A stretch of DNA of 10,000 nucleotides from Rheinheimera sp. (GTDB lineage Bacteria; Pseudomonadota; Gammaproteobacteria; Enterobacterales; Alteromonadaceae), in the NCBI RefSeq assembly GCF_020217005.1, contig NZ_JAIWOI010000041.1:1-10000 (forward strand), in the 5' to 3' direction. Shown one piece after another: positions 1 through 6,952 of this stretch; the first letter of the stretch is position 1; each line of letters begins with the position of its first letter. Below the pieces are notes generated by a model that saw nothing but the letters and a program-made list of their open reading frames with translations, had not been told where the DNA came from and searched no databases. Both the position numbers and the translations under genes were made by a program.

Positions 1-596
1 ATTTTGTTTAAATCGTCCAGTGTGGTCAGCACTGTGCCTGCGGTTAAATAGGCGCCTTCACTGACCTGTCGTAAACCTAATACCCCACTAAAAGGGGCTC
101 TGATGGTCATTTCGTTCAGACGCGCTTTGACCGCGTCCAACTGAGCTTGCGTGGTATTGACTTTGGTTTGCTGTTCATCCAACAAAGACTGTGCTGTGGC
201 TTGAGTTTTAGCCAGGTTTTTTAGCCTTTCCAGTTGACGTTTTTGATCCACCAGAAGCGCTGAAAGCTCCGCAACACGGGCACGCTCTTCCACATCATTG
301 AGTTGGGCTATAAGTTGACCCTTTTCAATGCGTTTGCCTTCGTTAATATGTAGTTCAATTAAATAATCACTGGCATTGCTAACAATTTGTACTGATTCAT
401 TCGCAAGAGCAGTACCAAGGCTGCTGACCTGACGCACTAAAGCTGAAGGGCTGACCATTTGAGTGGTCACTAAAGTAGCTGCAGCTTCTGCTTTTTTTTC
501 CACTTCAGGTGACTGATTTTGCAGGAAAAGGTAAACAACAAATGCAGAAATGCCAGCTAATAATACCCATATCAGATTCGAATTTTTTTGCGCCAC
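1..596 (-). CDS. RND efflux periplasmic adaptor (HlyD/AcrA/MdtA type), N-terminal part, 3' end outside window
   Basis: This is the membrane-fusion subunit of a tripartite RND efflux pump, linking an inner-membrane pump to an outer-membrane channel. The 198 codons seen read, in order: one N-terminal membrane helix (residues about 9-26), a first lipoyl half-motif (about 70-100, with NEGKRIEKGQLIAQLND), a helical hairpin rich in Gln, Lys and Leu (about 101-163), and the second lipoyl half (about 164-195, with IRAPFSGVLGLRQVSEGAYL). The beta-barrel and membrane-proximal domains lie beyond position 1. The start is GTG at 596-594: an in-frame TAA lies only four codons upstream and a GGAG sits about five bases before the GTG. 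The pump gene is presumably the next gene to the left. The substrate cannot be told. The upstream 113-base gap is shared with the divergent gene at 710; I found no convincing promoter boxes there. Confidence 0.92.
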   Translation of the reverse strand, partial: MAQKNSNLIWVLLAGISAFVVYLFLQNQSPEVEKKAEAAATLVTTQMVSPSALVRQVSSLGTALANESVQIVSNASDYLIELHINEGKRIEKGQLIAQLNDVEERARVAELSALLVDQKRQLERLKNLAKTQATAQSLLDEQQTKVNTTQAQLDAVKARLNEMTIRAPFSGVLGLRQVSEGAYLTAGTVLTTLDDLNK

Positions 597-709
597 GGTA
601 ACTCCACTCTGGTACTCTTAAAATAGTGGGCTTTATTGTAGGGAATAATAGTTAAAGCAGGGTACTGGTTATCGCAATGACTCAGGTGTTGGTCGTATCG
701 GGGGAGTAA

Positions 710-805
710 ATGTCGGAACAAAAGTGTGAGTTTTGCCAGAATGTGCGCTTTTATCTGGTTTGGCTCGTAGTAATGGCTGTGTTTTATTTTTGGTATATGG
801 ACTGA
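710..805 (+). CDS. 31-residue single-helix membrane protein with CxxC pair
   Basis: I do not recognise a family. The ORF has ATG at 710, a GGGGGAG purine run three bases before it, and TGA at 803-805, which overlaps the ATG of the next gene (TGATG). The product starts with a short polar segment containing Cys6-Glu-Phe-Cys9, followed by one hydrophobic aromatic helix (about residues 13-29, many Val, Phe, Tyr, Trp) and ends in Asp. The one-base overlap and the good ribosome site suggest it is a real gene, translationally coupled to the DUF2982 gene. A gene call starting the downstream protein at TTG 733 would hide this ORF; that longer N-terminus reads like an out-of-frame shadow of it. The CxxC could bind a metal or form a disulfide, but a lone pair is not diagnostic. 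A plausible alternative is a leader ORF whose translation controls the next gene. Confidence 0.62.
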   Translation: MSEQKCEFCQNVRFYLVWLVVMAVFYFWYMD

Positions 806-1473
806 TGGATAAACTACAGTACAGAGCAGCGACGGCCAAAGGGGGAGTGAAAACCTTATTGTGCAGCAGCGGGGCTTTGTTGCTGTGGCTGTTATTGTTC
901 CTGTTATGGCCCGATTTGTTTCATAATTCGGCCTGGGTGCTTTTGCTGGTTTGCTGCTTGCTTGGACTAGTGGCCGGATATGGCAAATTAACCGAGCCTT
1001 TGTATGTTGTGGAATTGGACCAGCGAGGTTTTAGTTATGTGCATCACAAAGGCAGCTGGTTTGTGTCCTGGCAGGGCCTTTCATTCATCTCAGTGCCGGA
1101 ATTGGCCGGACATCCTCTGGCTTATATAGGCGTCAAACTGCGCAACTACGAAGACTTCTTAAACCAACTACAACCGCGGCTTGCCGTTCATTTAATGATG
1201 GAGCAACGTCATCTGTTGATTGCCGCTTTGAGCAGCAATTGTCCTTCAGGAACTTGTCCTACTGAATTGATGGTTGAATTAAGCGAATATAAAGGCGTAA
1301 CGCGCAGTTATAAGGGGGCTATTGCAATGTTTGCCCATCGCATGCAATTATTGAGGCAACTAACTGGTTTTGATCTATTTATTCCCCTGAATGCTATAGG
1401 TTCTGAACCTGCTGATTTTTGCCGCAAAGTGAATCAAATCCGGTTACAATGTTTAGACAATACAGTCACCTAG
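805..1473 (+). CDS. DUF2982 family inner-membrane protein
   Basis: This 222-residue protein has two adjacent membrane helices near the N-terminus (about residues 17-35 and 42-59), then a soluble, probably cytoplasmic domain. Segments I recognise as typical of DUF2982 are the tract after the helices (KLTEPLYVVELDQRGFSYVH), HKGSWFVSWQ, the YIGVKLRNYEDFL stretch at about 107-119, and RLAVHLMMEQRHLL at about 125-138. The family occurs mainly in Alteromonadales and Vibrionales and has no established function. I chose ATG 805 because it overlaps the stop of the 31-residue ORF (TGATG) and gives a normal membrane-protein N-terminus. An in-frame TTG at 733 would add 24 residues that duplicate the coding space of the upstream ORF in another frame. 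A Cys-rich patch (Cys146 and Cys151) sits in the soluble domain. Confidence 0.82.
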   Translation: MDKLQYRAATAKGGVKTLLCSSGALLLWLLLFLLWPDLFHNSAWVLLLVCCLLGLVAGYGKLTEPLYVVELDQRGFSYVHHKGSWFVSWQGLSFISVPELAGHPLAYIGVKLRNYEDFLNQLQPRLAVHLMMEQRHLLIAALSSNCPSGTCPTELMVELSEYKGVTRSYKGAIAMFAHRMQLLRQLTGFDLFIPLNAIGSEPADFCRKVNQIRLQCLDNTVT

Positions 1474-1538
1474 ACACTTGATGTGCGTCTGTATCATAAT
1501 GGCGCAACAAAGCATAATTAAAAAACGGTATTTCAGTT

Positions 1539-1874
1539 ATGAATAATTACGAAAAAGCATTTTTGGTCAGTGGACGTAACACTTTGATCCACAAACAAAA
1601 AAAAGTTGATTTAGTCATTGTGAATGATACTGGGGATCCAGTCATCGTGGCTACACGTCATGGTGTGAAAATATTTACTGAAGAAGTGCCTTCAAGCAAA
1701 GCAGATGCAAAAGCACGCTATTTGGAATTAGTGGATATTGCCAGTTCGGATGTATTTAGCGAAAACAAAACTCTGTTATTTGTGCAGGCGTTGAACAATA
1801 AAGAATATAAAGTGGACTACAGTAAAGTGGGTACAGATTTATTTATCCGTATCCATCAAGAGAACTATATTTGA
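1539..1874 (+). CDS. Hypothetical 111-residue cytoplasmic protein
   Basis: I do not recognise this protein. It has no signal peptide, membrane helix or cysteine. Short alternating hydrophobic stretches (KVDLVIVNDTGDPVIVATRHGV near 22-44, TLLFVQAL near 78-85, DLFIRIHQ near 100-107) suggest a small alpha/beta or mainly beta fold, with a charged helical stretch between (about 52-66). The ATG follows an AT-rich leader with no good ribosome binding site (only a weak ACGG), so translation may be weak. The gene is visibly A+T-richer than its neighbours, judged by eye. It stands alone, 65 bases after the DUF2982 gene and about 97 bases before the FapA-family gene. The single long uninterrupted frame supports a real gene. 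Confidence 0.6.
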   Translation: MNNYEKAFLVSGRNTLIHKQKKVDLVIVNDTGDPVIVATRHGVKIFTEEVPSSKADAKARYLELVDIASSDVFSENKTLLFVQALNNKEYKVDYSKVGTDLFIRIHQENYI

Positions 1875-1899
1875 TAGTTTTATAGGTACGAACTCCTGA

Positions 1900-1929
1900 T
1901 TCCGGGTGAATTTGTAGTTTTCACCTGAA
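1900..1929 (+). terminator. Stem-loop after the 111-residue gene, weak terminator candidate
   Basis: TTC-C-GGGTGAA pairs with TTCACCT-GAA around a 9-base loop (one bulged C and one G-T pair). It lies 25 bases after the stop at 1874. There is no run of T after the stem (GAATTTGTCC), so intrinsic termination would be inefficient. It could instead be a processing or attenuation hairpin before the FapA-family gene. Confidence 0.35.
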
Positions 1930-1971
1930 GAATTTGTCCTGGTAGCGGTGCTATAAAAGTGGTAATTGCTT

Positions 1972-3648
1972 GTGACAGTGAATGTTTTAGCGTGTCAGTT
2001 TAACCTTAAAGACGATTTAGTCTTTATCCACATGCCTGTTACTCAGACAAATTTGACGGCTGAATTAGTAAAAGAGCAGCTACAACAGGCCGGTTACGGC
2101 CGTTGTTTATTGCTACAGGATCAAATCAAAAATTTGGTAGTGGAATACCAGCAAGTCCAGCAAAAAATCAAACAACAGCTGCAGGCTGAGGGTCATGTAC
2201 TGAAATACAAAGTAGCAGAGCGGAAACATGCTGTGCTCAGTATTGAAATTAGCAGCGACGCTATGATTGCTACGGCAGAAATCACTGCAGCCTACGGTGG
2301 TAACCCAATCTCAGCCAACGATGCTGTTAAAGCAGGACAAGAAGCTGGCATCGTATTTGGCTTTCAAAAAGAACAGATCTTACATTTAGTGGCTCAAGCC
2401 AGCCGCGCAGAACCTGGTAGTAAAACCAAAGCAGATATAGCCCAAGGTAAACTTCCTACTCCAGGTCGTGATTCAGTTTTTGAACTGTTAATTCGTGATA
2501 TGTCCAACCGCAGTAAGCAACCCGTAGCCCGTTCTGAAGGCAAGGTTGACTTGCGTGATTTTGGTGCCATAGCTTCAGTAAAAGCAGGTGAAGCTCTGAT
2601 GCGGCGCCATCCACCAACAAAAGGCAAAGAAGGCATGACGGTCACAGGTACTCGTTTATCTGCGCTGGATGGCCAACAGCTGCCTTGGGGGGCTGCAGAG
2701 GGCTCTGCAGTGTCAGCGGAGAATCCGGATCTGTTAGTGGCCAGCCGGGACGGAATGCCGCGTTTGTTAGACGCTTGTGTTGCTGTTGATGAAGTTTTTG
2801 TGATCAACAAAGTGGATGCAGGTTCAGGCCATATTATTTTTAAAGGTGCGGTAGTTATAAACGGCGATGTGGCTGAAGCAATGAAGGTCGTAGCCGGTGG
2901 TAATGTTTTTGTTAAAGGTCTTTTTGAAGGGGACCTGATTGAATCTGGCGGTGATATTACTATAGGTGGCGCTATTATTGGCCATCAGGTCGGCGAAGTT
3001 GGAGAAGACACTGAGCTAAGCACTGTAGTGCGGGCTAAAGGCAATGTGCAATGCACTTTAGCTCAATACGCCAGCATTAAATGCGCAGGCCGTCTGACGG
3101 TGTCAAAACAGTTACTGCATTGCCAGGTGGAAGCCGACTCCGTGATAGCGGGTACCGAAGAAAAGGCCAATGGCAAGATAGTTGGTGGGCGTTATTACCT
3201 CGGCAATGGATTACGTTGTGGCAATCTTGGCGCTCCTTCGGGCAGTTTGCTGCAAATTGTGCTGAACAAACAAATGGACCCACTGATTGAAAAGCAAAAT
3301 GTGCTACGTACCAGTTTAGTTGGCTTAAAGGCTGAAATGGAATTGGTAAAGCAGCATGTTGAACAACTTAAACAGATGGAAAAGTCGCCAGCAGTGCAAG
3401 AACAAATGAGTGCAATGGTGGAAGAATTCGAAGAACACCGCAGTATTGCTTCTGCTTTTATTGCCGACATCAAACATCTTGAAGAACAAAGAAGGCAGTT
3501 ATTATTGTCTGTTTGTGTTGAAGTGACACAGCAACTTTTTGCTGGAGTTGAAACCAGCTTCGGTAATGAAATCCTGAAAACCAAAAAAGAGTATGGTGCT
3601 TCCCGCATCCGGTTATCAGAGCAGGGGGTAGTGGTTGAGCCATTGTAG
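1972..3648 (+). CDS. FapA family protein (DUF342, flagellar assembly protein A-like)
   Basis: This is a protein of about 558 residues. In order it shows a divergent N-terminal segment (1-95), the FapA N-terminal domain (about 96-190, with AEITAAYGGNPISANDAVKAG), the DUF342 core (about 190-425, opening with GKVDLRDFGAIASVKAGEAL and HPPTKGKEGMTVTG, then Gly- and Val-rich repeats such as VINGDV, VVAGGNVFVKG and GGDITIGGAIIG that fit a short beta-helix), a long coiled coil (about 435-515), and a small C-terminal beta segment. In Vibrio vulnificus a FapA of this family is a polar flagellation factor that binds dephosphorylated EIIA-Glc; no flagellar gene is visible here, so transfer of that role is inference. 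The first ATG is far inside. TAA at 1963-1965 precedes TTG 1966, GTG 1972 and GTG 1978. I chose GTG 1972 because AAAGTGG lies nine bases before it; TTG 1966 is possible. Confidence 0.88.
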   Translation: MTVNVLACQFNLKDDLVFIHMPVTQTNLTAELVKEQLQQAGYGRCLLLQDQIKNLVVEYQQVQQKIKQQLQAEGHVLKYKVAERKHAVLSIEISSDAMIATAEITAAYGGNPISANDAVKAGQEAGIVFGFQKEQILHLVAQASRAEPGSKTKADIAQGKLPTPGRDSVFELLIRDMSNRSKQPVARSEGKVDLRDFGAIASVKAGEALMRRHPPTKGKEGMTVTGTRLSALDGQQLPWGAAEGSAVSAENPDLLVASRDGMPRLLDACVAVDEVFVINKVDAGSGHIIFKGAVVINGDVAEAMKVVAGGNVFVKGLFEGDLIESGGDITIGGAIIGHQVGEVGEDTELSTVVRAKGNVQCTLAQYASIKCAGRLTVSKQLLHCQVEADSVIAGTEEKANGKIVGGRYYLGNGLRCGNLGAPSGSLLQIVLNKQMDPLIEKQNVLRTSLVGLKAEMELVKQHVEQLKQMEKSPAVQEQMSAMVEEFEEHRSIASAFIADIKHLEEQRRQLLLSVCVEVTQQLFAGVETSFGNEILKTKKEYGASRIRLSEQGVVVEPL

Positions 3649-3687
3649 CGGCACGCCACTCTTCACTTAGGCCGCAGTCCACTGAAT

Positions 3688-3711
3688 AGCAAAACTGGCC
3701 CGCGTTTTGCT
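3688..3711 (+). terminator. Stem-loop after the FapA-family gene, possible terminator
   Basis: AGCAAAAC and GTTTTGCT form a perfect 8-bp stem with an 8-base loop, 39 bases after the TAG at 3646-3648. The right arm carries TTTT, but the bases after the stem (TCATCTCTC) are only moderately pyrimidine-rich, so strength is uncertain. Confidence 0.45.
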
Positions 3712-3744
3712 TCATCTCTCCCAAGTTATTTCTGACGTCAAATA

Positions 3745-3783
3745 GTTGTTGTCACTGATGCTGATCGGCAGCGTCACAACAGC
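3745..3783. other. Imperfect long hairpin upstream of the PKD/DUF1566 lipoprotein gene
   Basis: GTTGTTGT pairs with ACAACAGC (one G-T pair). After a mismatch, AC pairs with GT and GCTG pairs with CAGC around the loop ATCGG, with TGAT bulged on the left side. The element ends 18 bases before the ATG at 3802, so it would sit in the 5' leader of the mRNA or overlap its promoter. No function is known to me. Confidence 0.35.
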
Positions 3784-3801
3784 AGTAGTGGAATAAAGAC
3801 A

Positions 3802-5475
3802 ATGATCCGAACGCAACGATGGTTAATTTTACTTTTGCTTAGTCTGAGTTTGCTCGGCTGCGGTGGTGGGGGCACAGATTCTGATCCAGCAGCTTCGGCG
3901 GCAAGTGTTAACGCTGGAGTGGACCAGAGCGTTAATGAAACGGACAGTTTTACCCTGACTGCACTTGGCGACCCGGCTGGTGGCACTTTTGCATGGCGTC
4001 AGTTGTCAGGCACAGCTATTAACGGTATTCCTGCAACTACAGCTTCAGTGAATTTAGTGGCGCCACTGGTGAAAGCCGAGACCATTTTAGTTTTTCAGGT
4101 CACGTACACTACGCCTGCCGGACAGAATTTAACTGATGAAGTTCAAGTGAAGATCCTGGCAAAAAATCAGGCACCTGTTGCTGTATTACAAATTACTCAG
4201 CCGTCGATATTGCCTGTGGCTCAGGGCTTAACTGTATCTGTCTCTGCTGCTGCCTCTTATGATTTGGACGCCGATGGCCGTATCGCCAGCTACGCCTGGA
4301 CTCAAACCTCGGGGCCGGCCGTGACATTAAGTGGTGCTAGTACAGCAAATGTCAGCTTTGTAGCCCCTTTAGTGGCAAGCCAGACCGATGTTGAGCTTAC
4401 TCTAGCTATTACAGATGATGAAGCCGCCACAGGACAAGGCAGCATTAAAGTGCCGATCCGTGCCAGCACCCAGCAAATTATTGCCGATGCTGGTGCCGAC
4501 CAACAGGTACGTGAGTTTGCTGAAGTGCGTTTAGATGGCAGAGGAACCAGAACAGTGACCGGAAGTTACAGCTGTCGCTGGAGTCAATTAAAAGGGCAGG
4601 CTTTGGTTTTAGTCAATCCGACCTCCTGTCAGGCATCCTTTATCGCGCCTGATATTTCCGGAACCAGCCAGCTTGAATTACAACTGACAGTGACGGACAG
4701 TAACAATCAGACAGCCACTGATACTATGCTGGTAACCGTCAGCAATGCGGTGTTGGGGGATTTGCCGGATACCGGAGTTGTGAACTGCTACGATATTTCC
4801 GGCATCATTCCCTGTAATGACGCTCTCTATCCGCGTCAGGATGCTGACGGTGGCCGCGATAGCGTAGTGCAATATTTACGCAAAATCGGCAAAGGCGAAA
4901 AAGCCTTTGATTTTACTAAACTGGATCAGTTTGGTGATGAACTGGCAGATACGGCCAATGATTTTGCCTGTGTGCGTGATAATGTGACTGGGCTGATTTG
5001 GGAACTCAAGGAGCCAGTGATCGTAGCACCACCAGCCAGTACATTGAGGGCGGCGAACAACAGATATAGTTTTGTAAATACAGATGCTGGCAATGGCGAC
5101 GAGCCAGGTATTCCTGCAGCAGCAGGGACTACCTGTCCAAGCACTGAGAACTGTGGCTTAAAAGCTTATGTCGAAGAAGTGAATGAAACCGCTTATTGTG
5201 GTGGCGCCAACTGGCGTTTACCAACCATCGAAGAGCTGATGTCTATTGCTGACTTTGGCAGAGTTGGACAAAACCATTTGCTTGACCCGGCCTTTTTCCG
5301 TTTTGAGCCAGATTTTGCTGTGCAAAATAATCTGTTCTACTGGACCAGCCAAAGCAGTGCAGAAGGCGGCGGTGGCATATCTGCCTGGGTTTTTGATATC
5401 CGCAATGGCAATGACAATACCTTGCCAAAACAACAAAATCAGTTAGGTTATGTGCGTTTGGTGCGCTCGCCATAA
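3802..5475 (+). CDS. Lipoprotein with three PKD/REJ-like domains and C-terminal Lcl-C (DUF1566) domain
   Basis: This is a predicted envelope lipoprotein of 557 residues. The signal peptide ends in a clear lipobox (Leu-Leu-Gly-Cys20), followed by four Gly and an Asp/Ser/Ala linker; the absence of Asp at +2 favours sorting to the outer membrane. Three beta-sandwich repeats of the PKD/REJ kind follow (about 36-120, 123-220 and 226-315). Each carries an (A/C)xW-Q-SG-like strand (AWRQLSG, AWTQTSG, CRWSQLKG) and a (L/F)(V/I)AP strand. The C-terminal Lcl-C/DUF1566 domain (about 385-557) shows DNVTGLIWELK, NWRLPTIEELMSI at about 470-482, FYWTSQSS and the terminal GYVRLVR. Cys residues at 329, 338, 390, 445, 451 and 466 may form disulfides. 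DUF1566 domains are common in secreted or surface proteins, including the C-terminal region of Legionella collagen-like protein. The gene is followed after 9 bases by a second DUF1566 gene, so the two form an operon. The ligand is unknown. Confidence 0.87.
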   Translation: MIRTQRWLILLLLSLSLLGCGGGGTDSDPAASAASVNAGVDQSVNETDSFTLTALGDPAGGTFAWRQLSGTAINGIPATTASVNLVAPLVKAETILVFQVTYTTPAGQNLTDEVQVKILAKNQAPVAVLQITQPSILPVAQGLTVSVSAAASYDLDADGRIASYAWTQTSGPAVTLSGASTANVSFVAPLVASQTDVELTLAITDDEAATGQGSIKVPIRASTQQIIADAGADQQVREFAEVRLDGRGTRTVTGSYSCRWSQLKGQALVLVNPTSCQASFIAPDISGTSQLELQLTVTDSNNQTATDTMLVTVSNAVLGDLPDTGVVNCYDISGIIPCNDALYPRQDADGGRDSVVQYLRKIGKGEKAFDFTKLDQFGDELADTANDFACVRDNVTGLIWELKEPVIVAPPASTLRAANNRYSFVNTDAGNGDEPGIPAAAGTTCPSTENCGLKAYVEEVNETAYCGGANWRLPTIEELMSIADFGRVGQNHLLDPAFFRFEPDFAVQNNLFYWTSQSSAEGGGGISAWVFDIRNGNDNTLPKQQNQLGYVRLVRSP

Positions 5476-5484
5476 GGGAATTTT

Positions 5485-5997
5485 ATGTCTAAGTACTTTC
5501 TATTGATGTTGATGGTGGTATTGCCAGCACAGGCTGCTCAGGTTTGTTACAGTGACATAACTGTCACTAAACCTTTAGCAAATTTTCAATTAAATGCGGA
5601 TGGTACAGTGCTGGATAAAACCACTAAGCTGATGTGGTCAAGATGCCTGGTAGGGCAGAGCTGGGACAGTTCCAGTAGCAGTTGCACTGGCACAGCACAG
5701 CAATTGGATTGGTCTGAAGCTTTACTCGAATCTAAGCGCAGCACTTTGGCGGGTTACAGCACCTGGCGTTTACCTAATGCTAAAGAAGTTTTGACGTTGG
5801 TTGAGCGCAGTTGTGTCGACCCGGCGATCAATCTGACAGCTTTTCCGGCCAGCAACAGCGAAAATATGTGGACAGGAACTACTGTAGTTAATCAGGCAGA
5901 CAGAGCATGGGCCATAGCAATGTACAGTGGTAAAAATAACACCAAAGAAAAAATTATCAGATTGTATGTCAGGTTAGTACGCTTCAGTGATGAGTGA
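5485..5997 (+). CDS. Secreted single-domain Lcl-C (DUF1566) protein
   Basis: This 170-residue protein has a Sec signal peptide (Lys3, hydrophobic core, probable cleavage after the AQA at 15-17). The mature part is essentially one DUF1566 domain: DGTVLDKTTKLMWSRC (39-54), STWRLPNAKEVLTL (92-105), MWTGT (128-132) and the ending LYVRLVR (160-166), matching the last motif of the upstream lipoprotein. Four mature cysteines (21, 54, 67, 110) could make two disulfides. ATG 5485 has AAGGGA just upstream and lies 9 bases after the lipoprotein stop, so it is very likely co-transcribed with it. With no anchor of its own, it may be periplasmic, released, or bound to the lipoprotein; that pairing is inference. 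A local duplication of the DUF1566 domain is possible, but the two copies are clearly diverged. Confidence 0.87.
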   Translation: MSKYFLLMLMVVLPAQAAQVCYSDITVTKPLANFQLNADGTVLDKTTKLMWSRCLVGQSWDSSSSSCTGTAQQLDWSEALLESKRSTLAGYSTWRLPNAKEVLTLVERSCVDPAINLTAFPASNSENMWTGTTVVNQADRAWAIAMYSGKNNTKEKIIRLYVRLVRFSDE

Positions 5998-6042
5998 GCC
6001 AGCAAGGTGTTGTTGATATTAGCGGCATGGTAAACTTTCCGG

Positions 6043-6076
6043 GCTGTTGTGGTTTTCGATGAAAGGCCACAGCAGT
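6043..6076. other. Long hairpin between the DUF1566 operon and the DUF2884 gene
   Basis: CTGTTGTGG pairs with CCACAGCAG (nine pairs, one G-T), and inside it TTTC pairs with GAAA around GAT, with two unpaired G on the right. The hairpin begins 46 bases after the stop of the 170-residue gene. No T run follows (GCGTTACTTCC), so it is not a standard intrinsic terminator; it may be a transcript-end stabiliser or processing site. Confidence 0.4.
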
Positions 6077-6147
6077 GCGTTACTTCCAGATGATTTGCTG
6101 GAGTTTTTCACCTAAGCTAGCCTCAGTTACTTTGCTGATCACCCCGA

Positions 6148-6921
6148 ATGAGAGTGGATACCTTGCGTTTTATTCTGATCCTGTTCTTGATGTTTTGCAG
6201 TTGGTCTGGTTTTTCGACCGAATGCAATATGGCTTTTCGCCACGGTATTTTGATTTCTCCTGAACAAATTCGCATCCAGAACAGTAACAGGACCGTCTTT
6301 CAGATTAATCAGGATAAAGATTTATTTATCCGTGGTGAGTGGATCACCTTAAATCCGGCCGAACAGGAACTGGTGCGTCAGTATGCGCAGGGCTTGCGGA
6401 AGTTTGTGCCGGAATTAGTCAGCATTGCAGTTGACAGTGTTGAGCTGGGTTTGACCGCTATTGAAAATATGTTGGTGGGTATTGGCAGTACGGCACAACA
6501 AGAAGAATGGCAAGCCTTGATCCGGGAAACCACCTATCAACTGACCTCGCGTTTTGTCCGCAGTGGTGATCATTTTTATCTGGCACCACAAAGCCTGAAC
6601 GAACTCGACGCATTCTTACATGGCGAACTGAAAACTCAGCTAAAAGACCTGGCGAAATATACTGTAGGCGCAGTTTGGGATGCACTGCGTGAGGCGTTAC
6701 GTCAAAGTGAAGATGACTTTGAACGTACTGAAAGTCAGAACTGGCAACCAGCCGACGAACTGCTGGCAAAAATTAACAAAGGTCTGGATTTAAAAGCCGA
6801 CGAACTGGAGCAAAAGTCGGTGTTATTTTGTCAGCGTTTGACTGAGTTGGATCAAATCGAAAGCCAGTTGCAGCAAAGGGTGCCGCAGTTACAGGCTTAT
6901 GATGTCGTGACAATGAAATAA
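6148..6921 (+). CDS. DUF2884 (YggN-like) periplasmic protein
   Basis: This 257-residue protein has a Sec signal peptide (basic Arg residues, hydrophobic core at about 8-20, cleavage near residue 24). The mature start, C26 then HGILISPEQIRIQN, the DKDLFIRGEWITLNPAEQELVRQYAQGLRKFVPEL stretch (written here as adjacent parts: DKDLFIRGEW, ITLNPAEQELVRQY, AQGLRKFVPEL) and the long helical remainder follow the layout of E. coli YggN, which I recall has the same Cys-then-VIISPQ, tyr-leu-asn and YQAELR elements. Length is close to the usual 240-260. The family is thought to be periplasmic; its role is unknown. Start ATG 6148 has only a weak ribosome site (CCCCGA), but no better start gives a full signal peptide. 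The gene stands alone and converges on the minus-strand 64-residue gene, 15 bases away. Ser/Glu-rich helices near the C-terminus (about 215-250) look like a coiled coil. Confidence 0.85.
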   Translation: MRVDTLRFILILFLMFCSWSGFSTECNMAFRHGILISPEQIRIQNSNRTVFQINQDKDLFIRGEWITLNPAEQELVRQYAQGLRKFVPELVSIAVDSVELGLTAIENMLVGIGSTAQQEEWQALIRETTYQLTSRFVRSGDHFYLAPQSLNELDAFLHGELKTQLKDLAKYTVGAVWDALREALRQSEDDFERTESQNWQPADELLAKINKGLDLKADELEQKSVLFCQRLTELDQIESQLQQRVPQLQAYDVVTMK

Positions 6922-6932
6922 CGCCCTTTTAT

Positions 6933-6952
6933 GGCCTTAGCTCAATAAGGCC
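6933..6952. terminator. Perfect hairpin between convergent genes, possible bidirectional terminator
   Basis: GGCCTTA-6 bases-TAAGGCC is a perfect 7-bp inverted repeat placed between the DUF2884 gene stop (6921) and the end of the 64-residue minus-strand gene, overlapping the latter's last codons and stop. Neither side has a strong T run (AGTTTAGC on the plus side, ATAAAAGG on the minus side), so it may only end or protect transcripts weakly. Confidence 0.5.

Noticed and set aside
733..804. TTG-initiated 24-codon N-terminal extension of the DUF2982 protein
   Set aside because: It has no fitting ribosome site, adds a non-family N-terminus and overlaps the better-supported 31-residue frame, whose stop overlaps ATG 805.
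1474..1538. Promoter for the 111-residue gene (TTGATG and CATAAT boxes)
   Set aside because: The boxes are only 11 bases apart, and no alternative pair with 16-18 base spacing could be found.
2394..2810. 138-codon minus-strand frame inside the FapA-family gene
   Set aside because: It lies fully antisense to a well-supported conserved coding region, and its translation is low-complexity without any domain.
3195..3659. 154-codon minus-strand frame rich in Ser and Cys
   Set aside because: It is antisense to the coiled-coil region of the FapA-family gene; the Ser/Cys bias is the mirror of Glu, Gln and Lys codons on the other strand.
6075..6263. 62-codon plus-strand frame before and overlapping the DUF2884 gene
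   Set aside because: It overlaps the signal peptide region of DUF2884 in another frame, has no ribosome site and shows no recognisable sequence.
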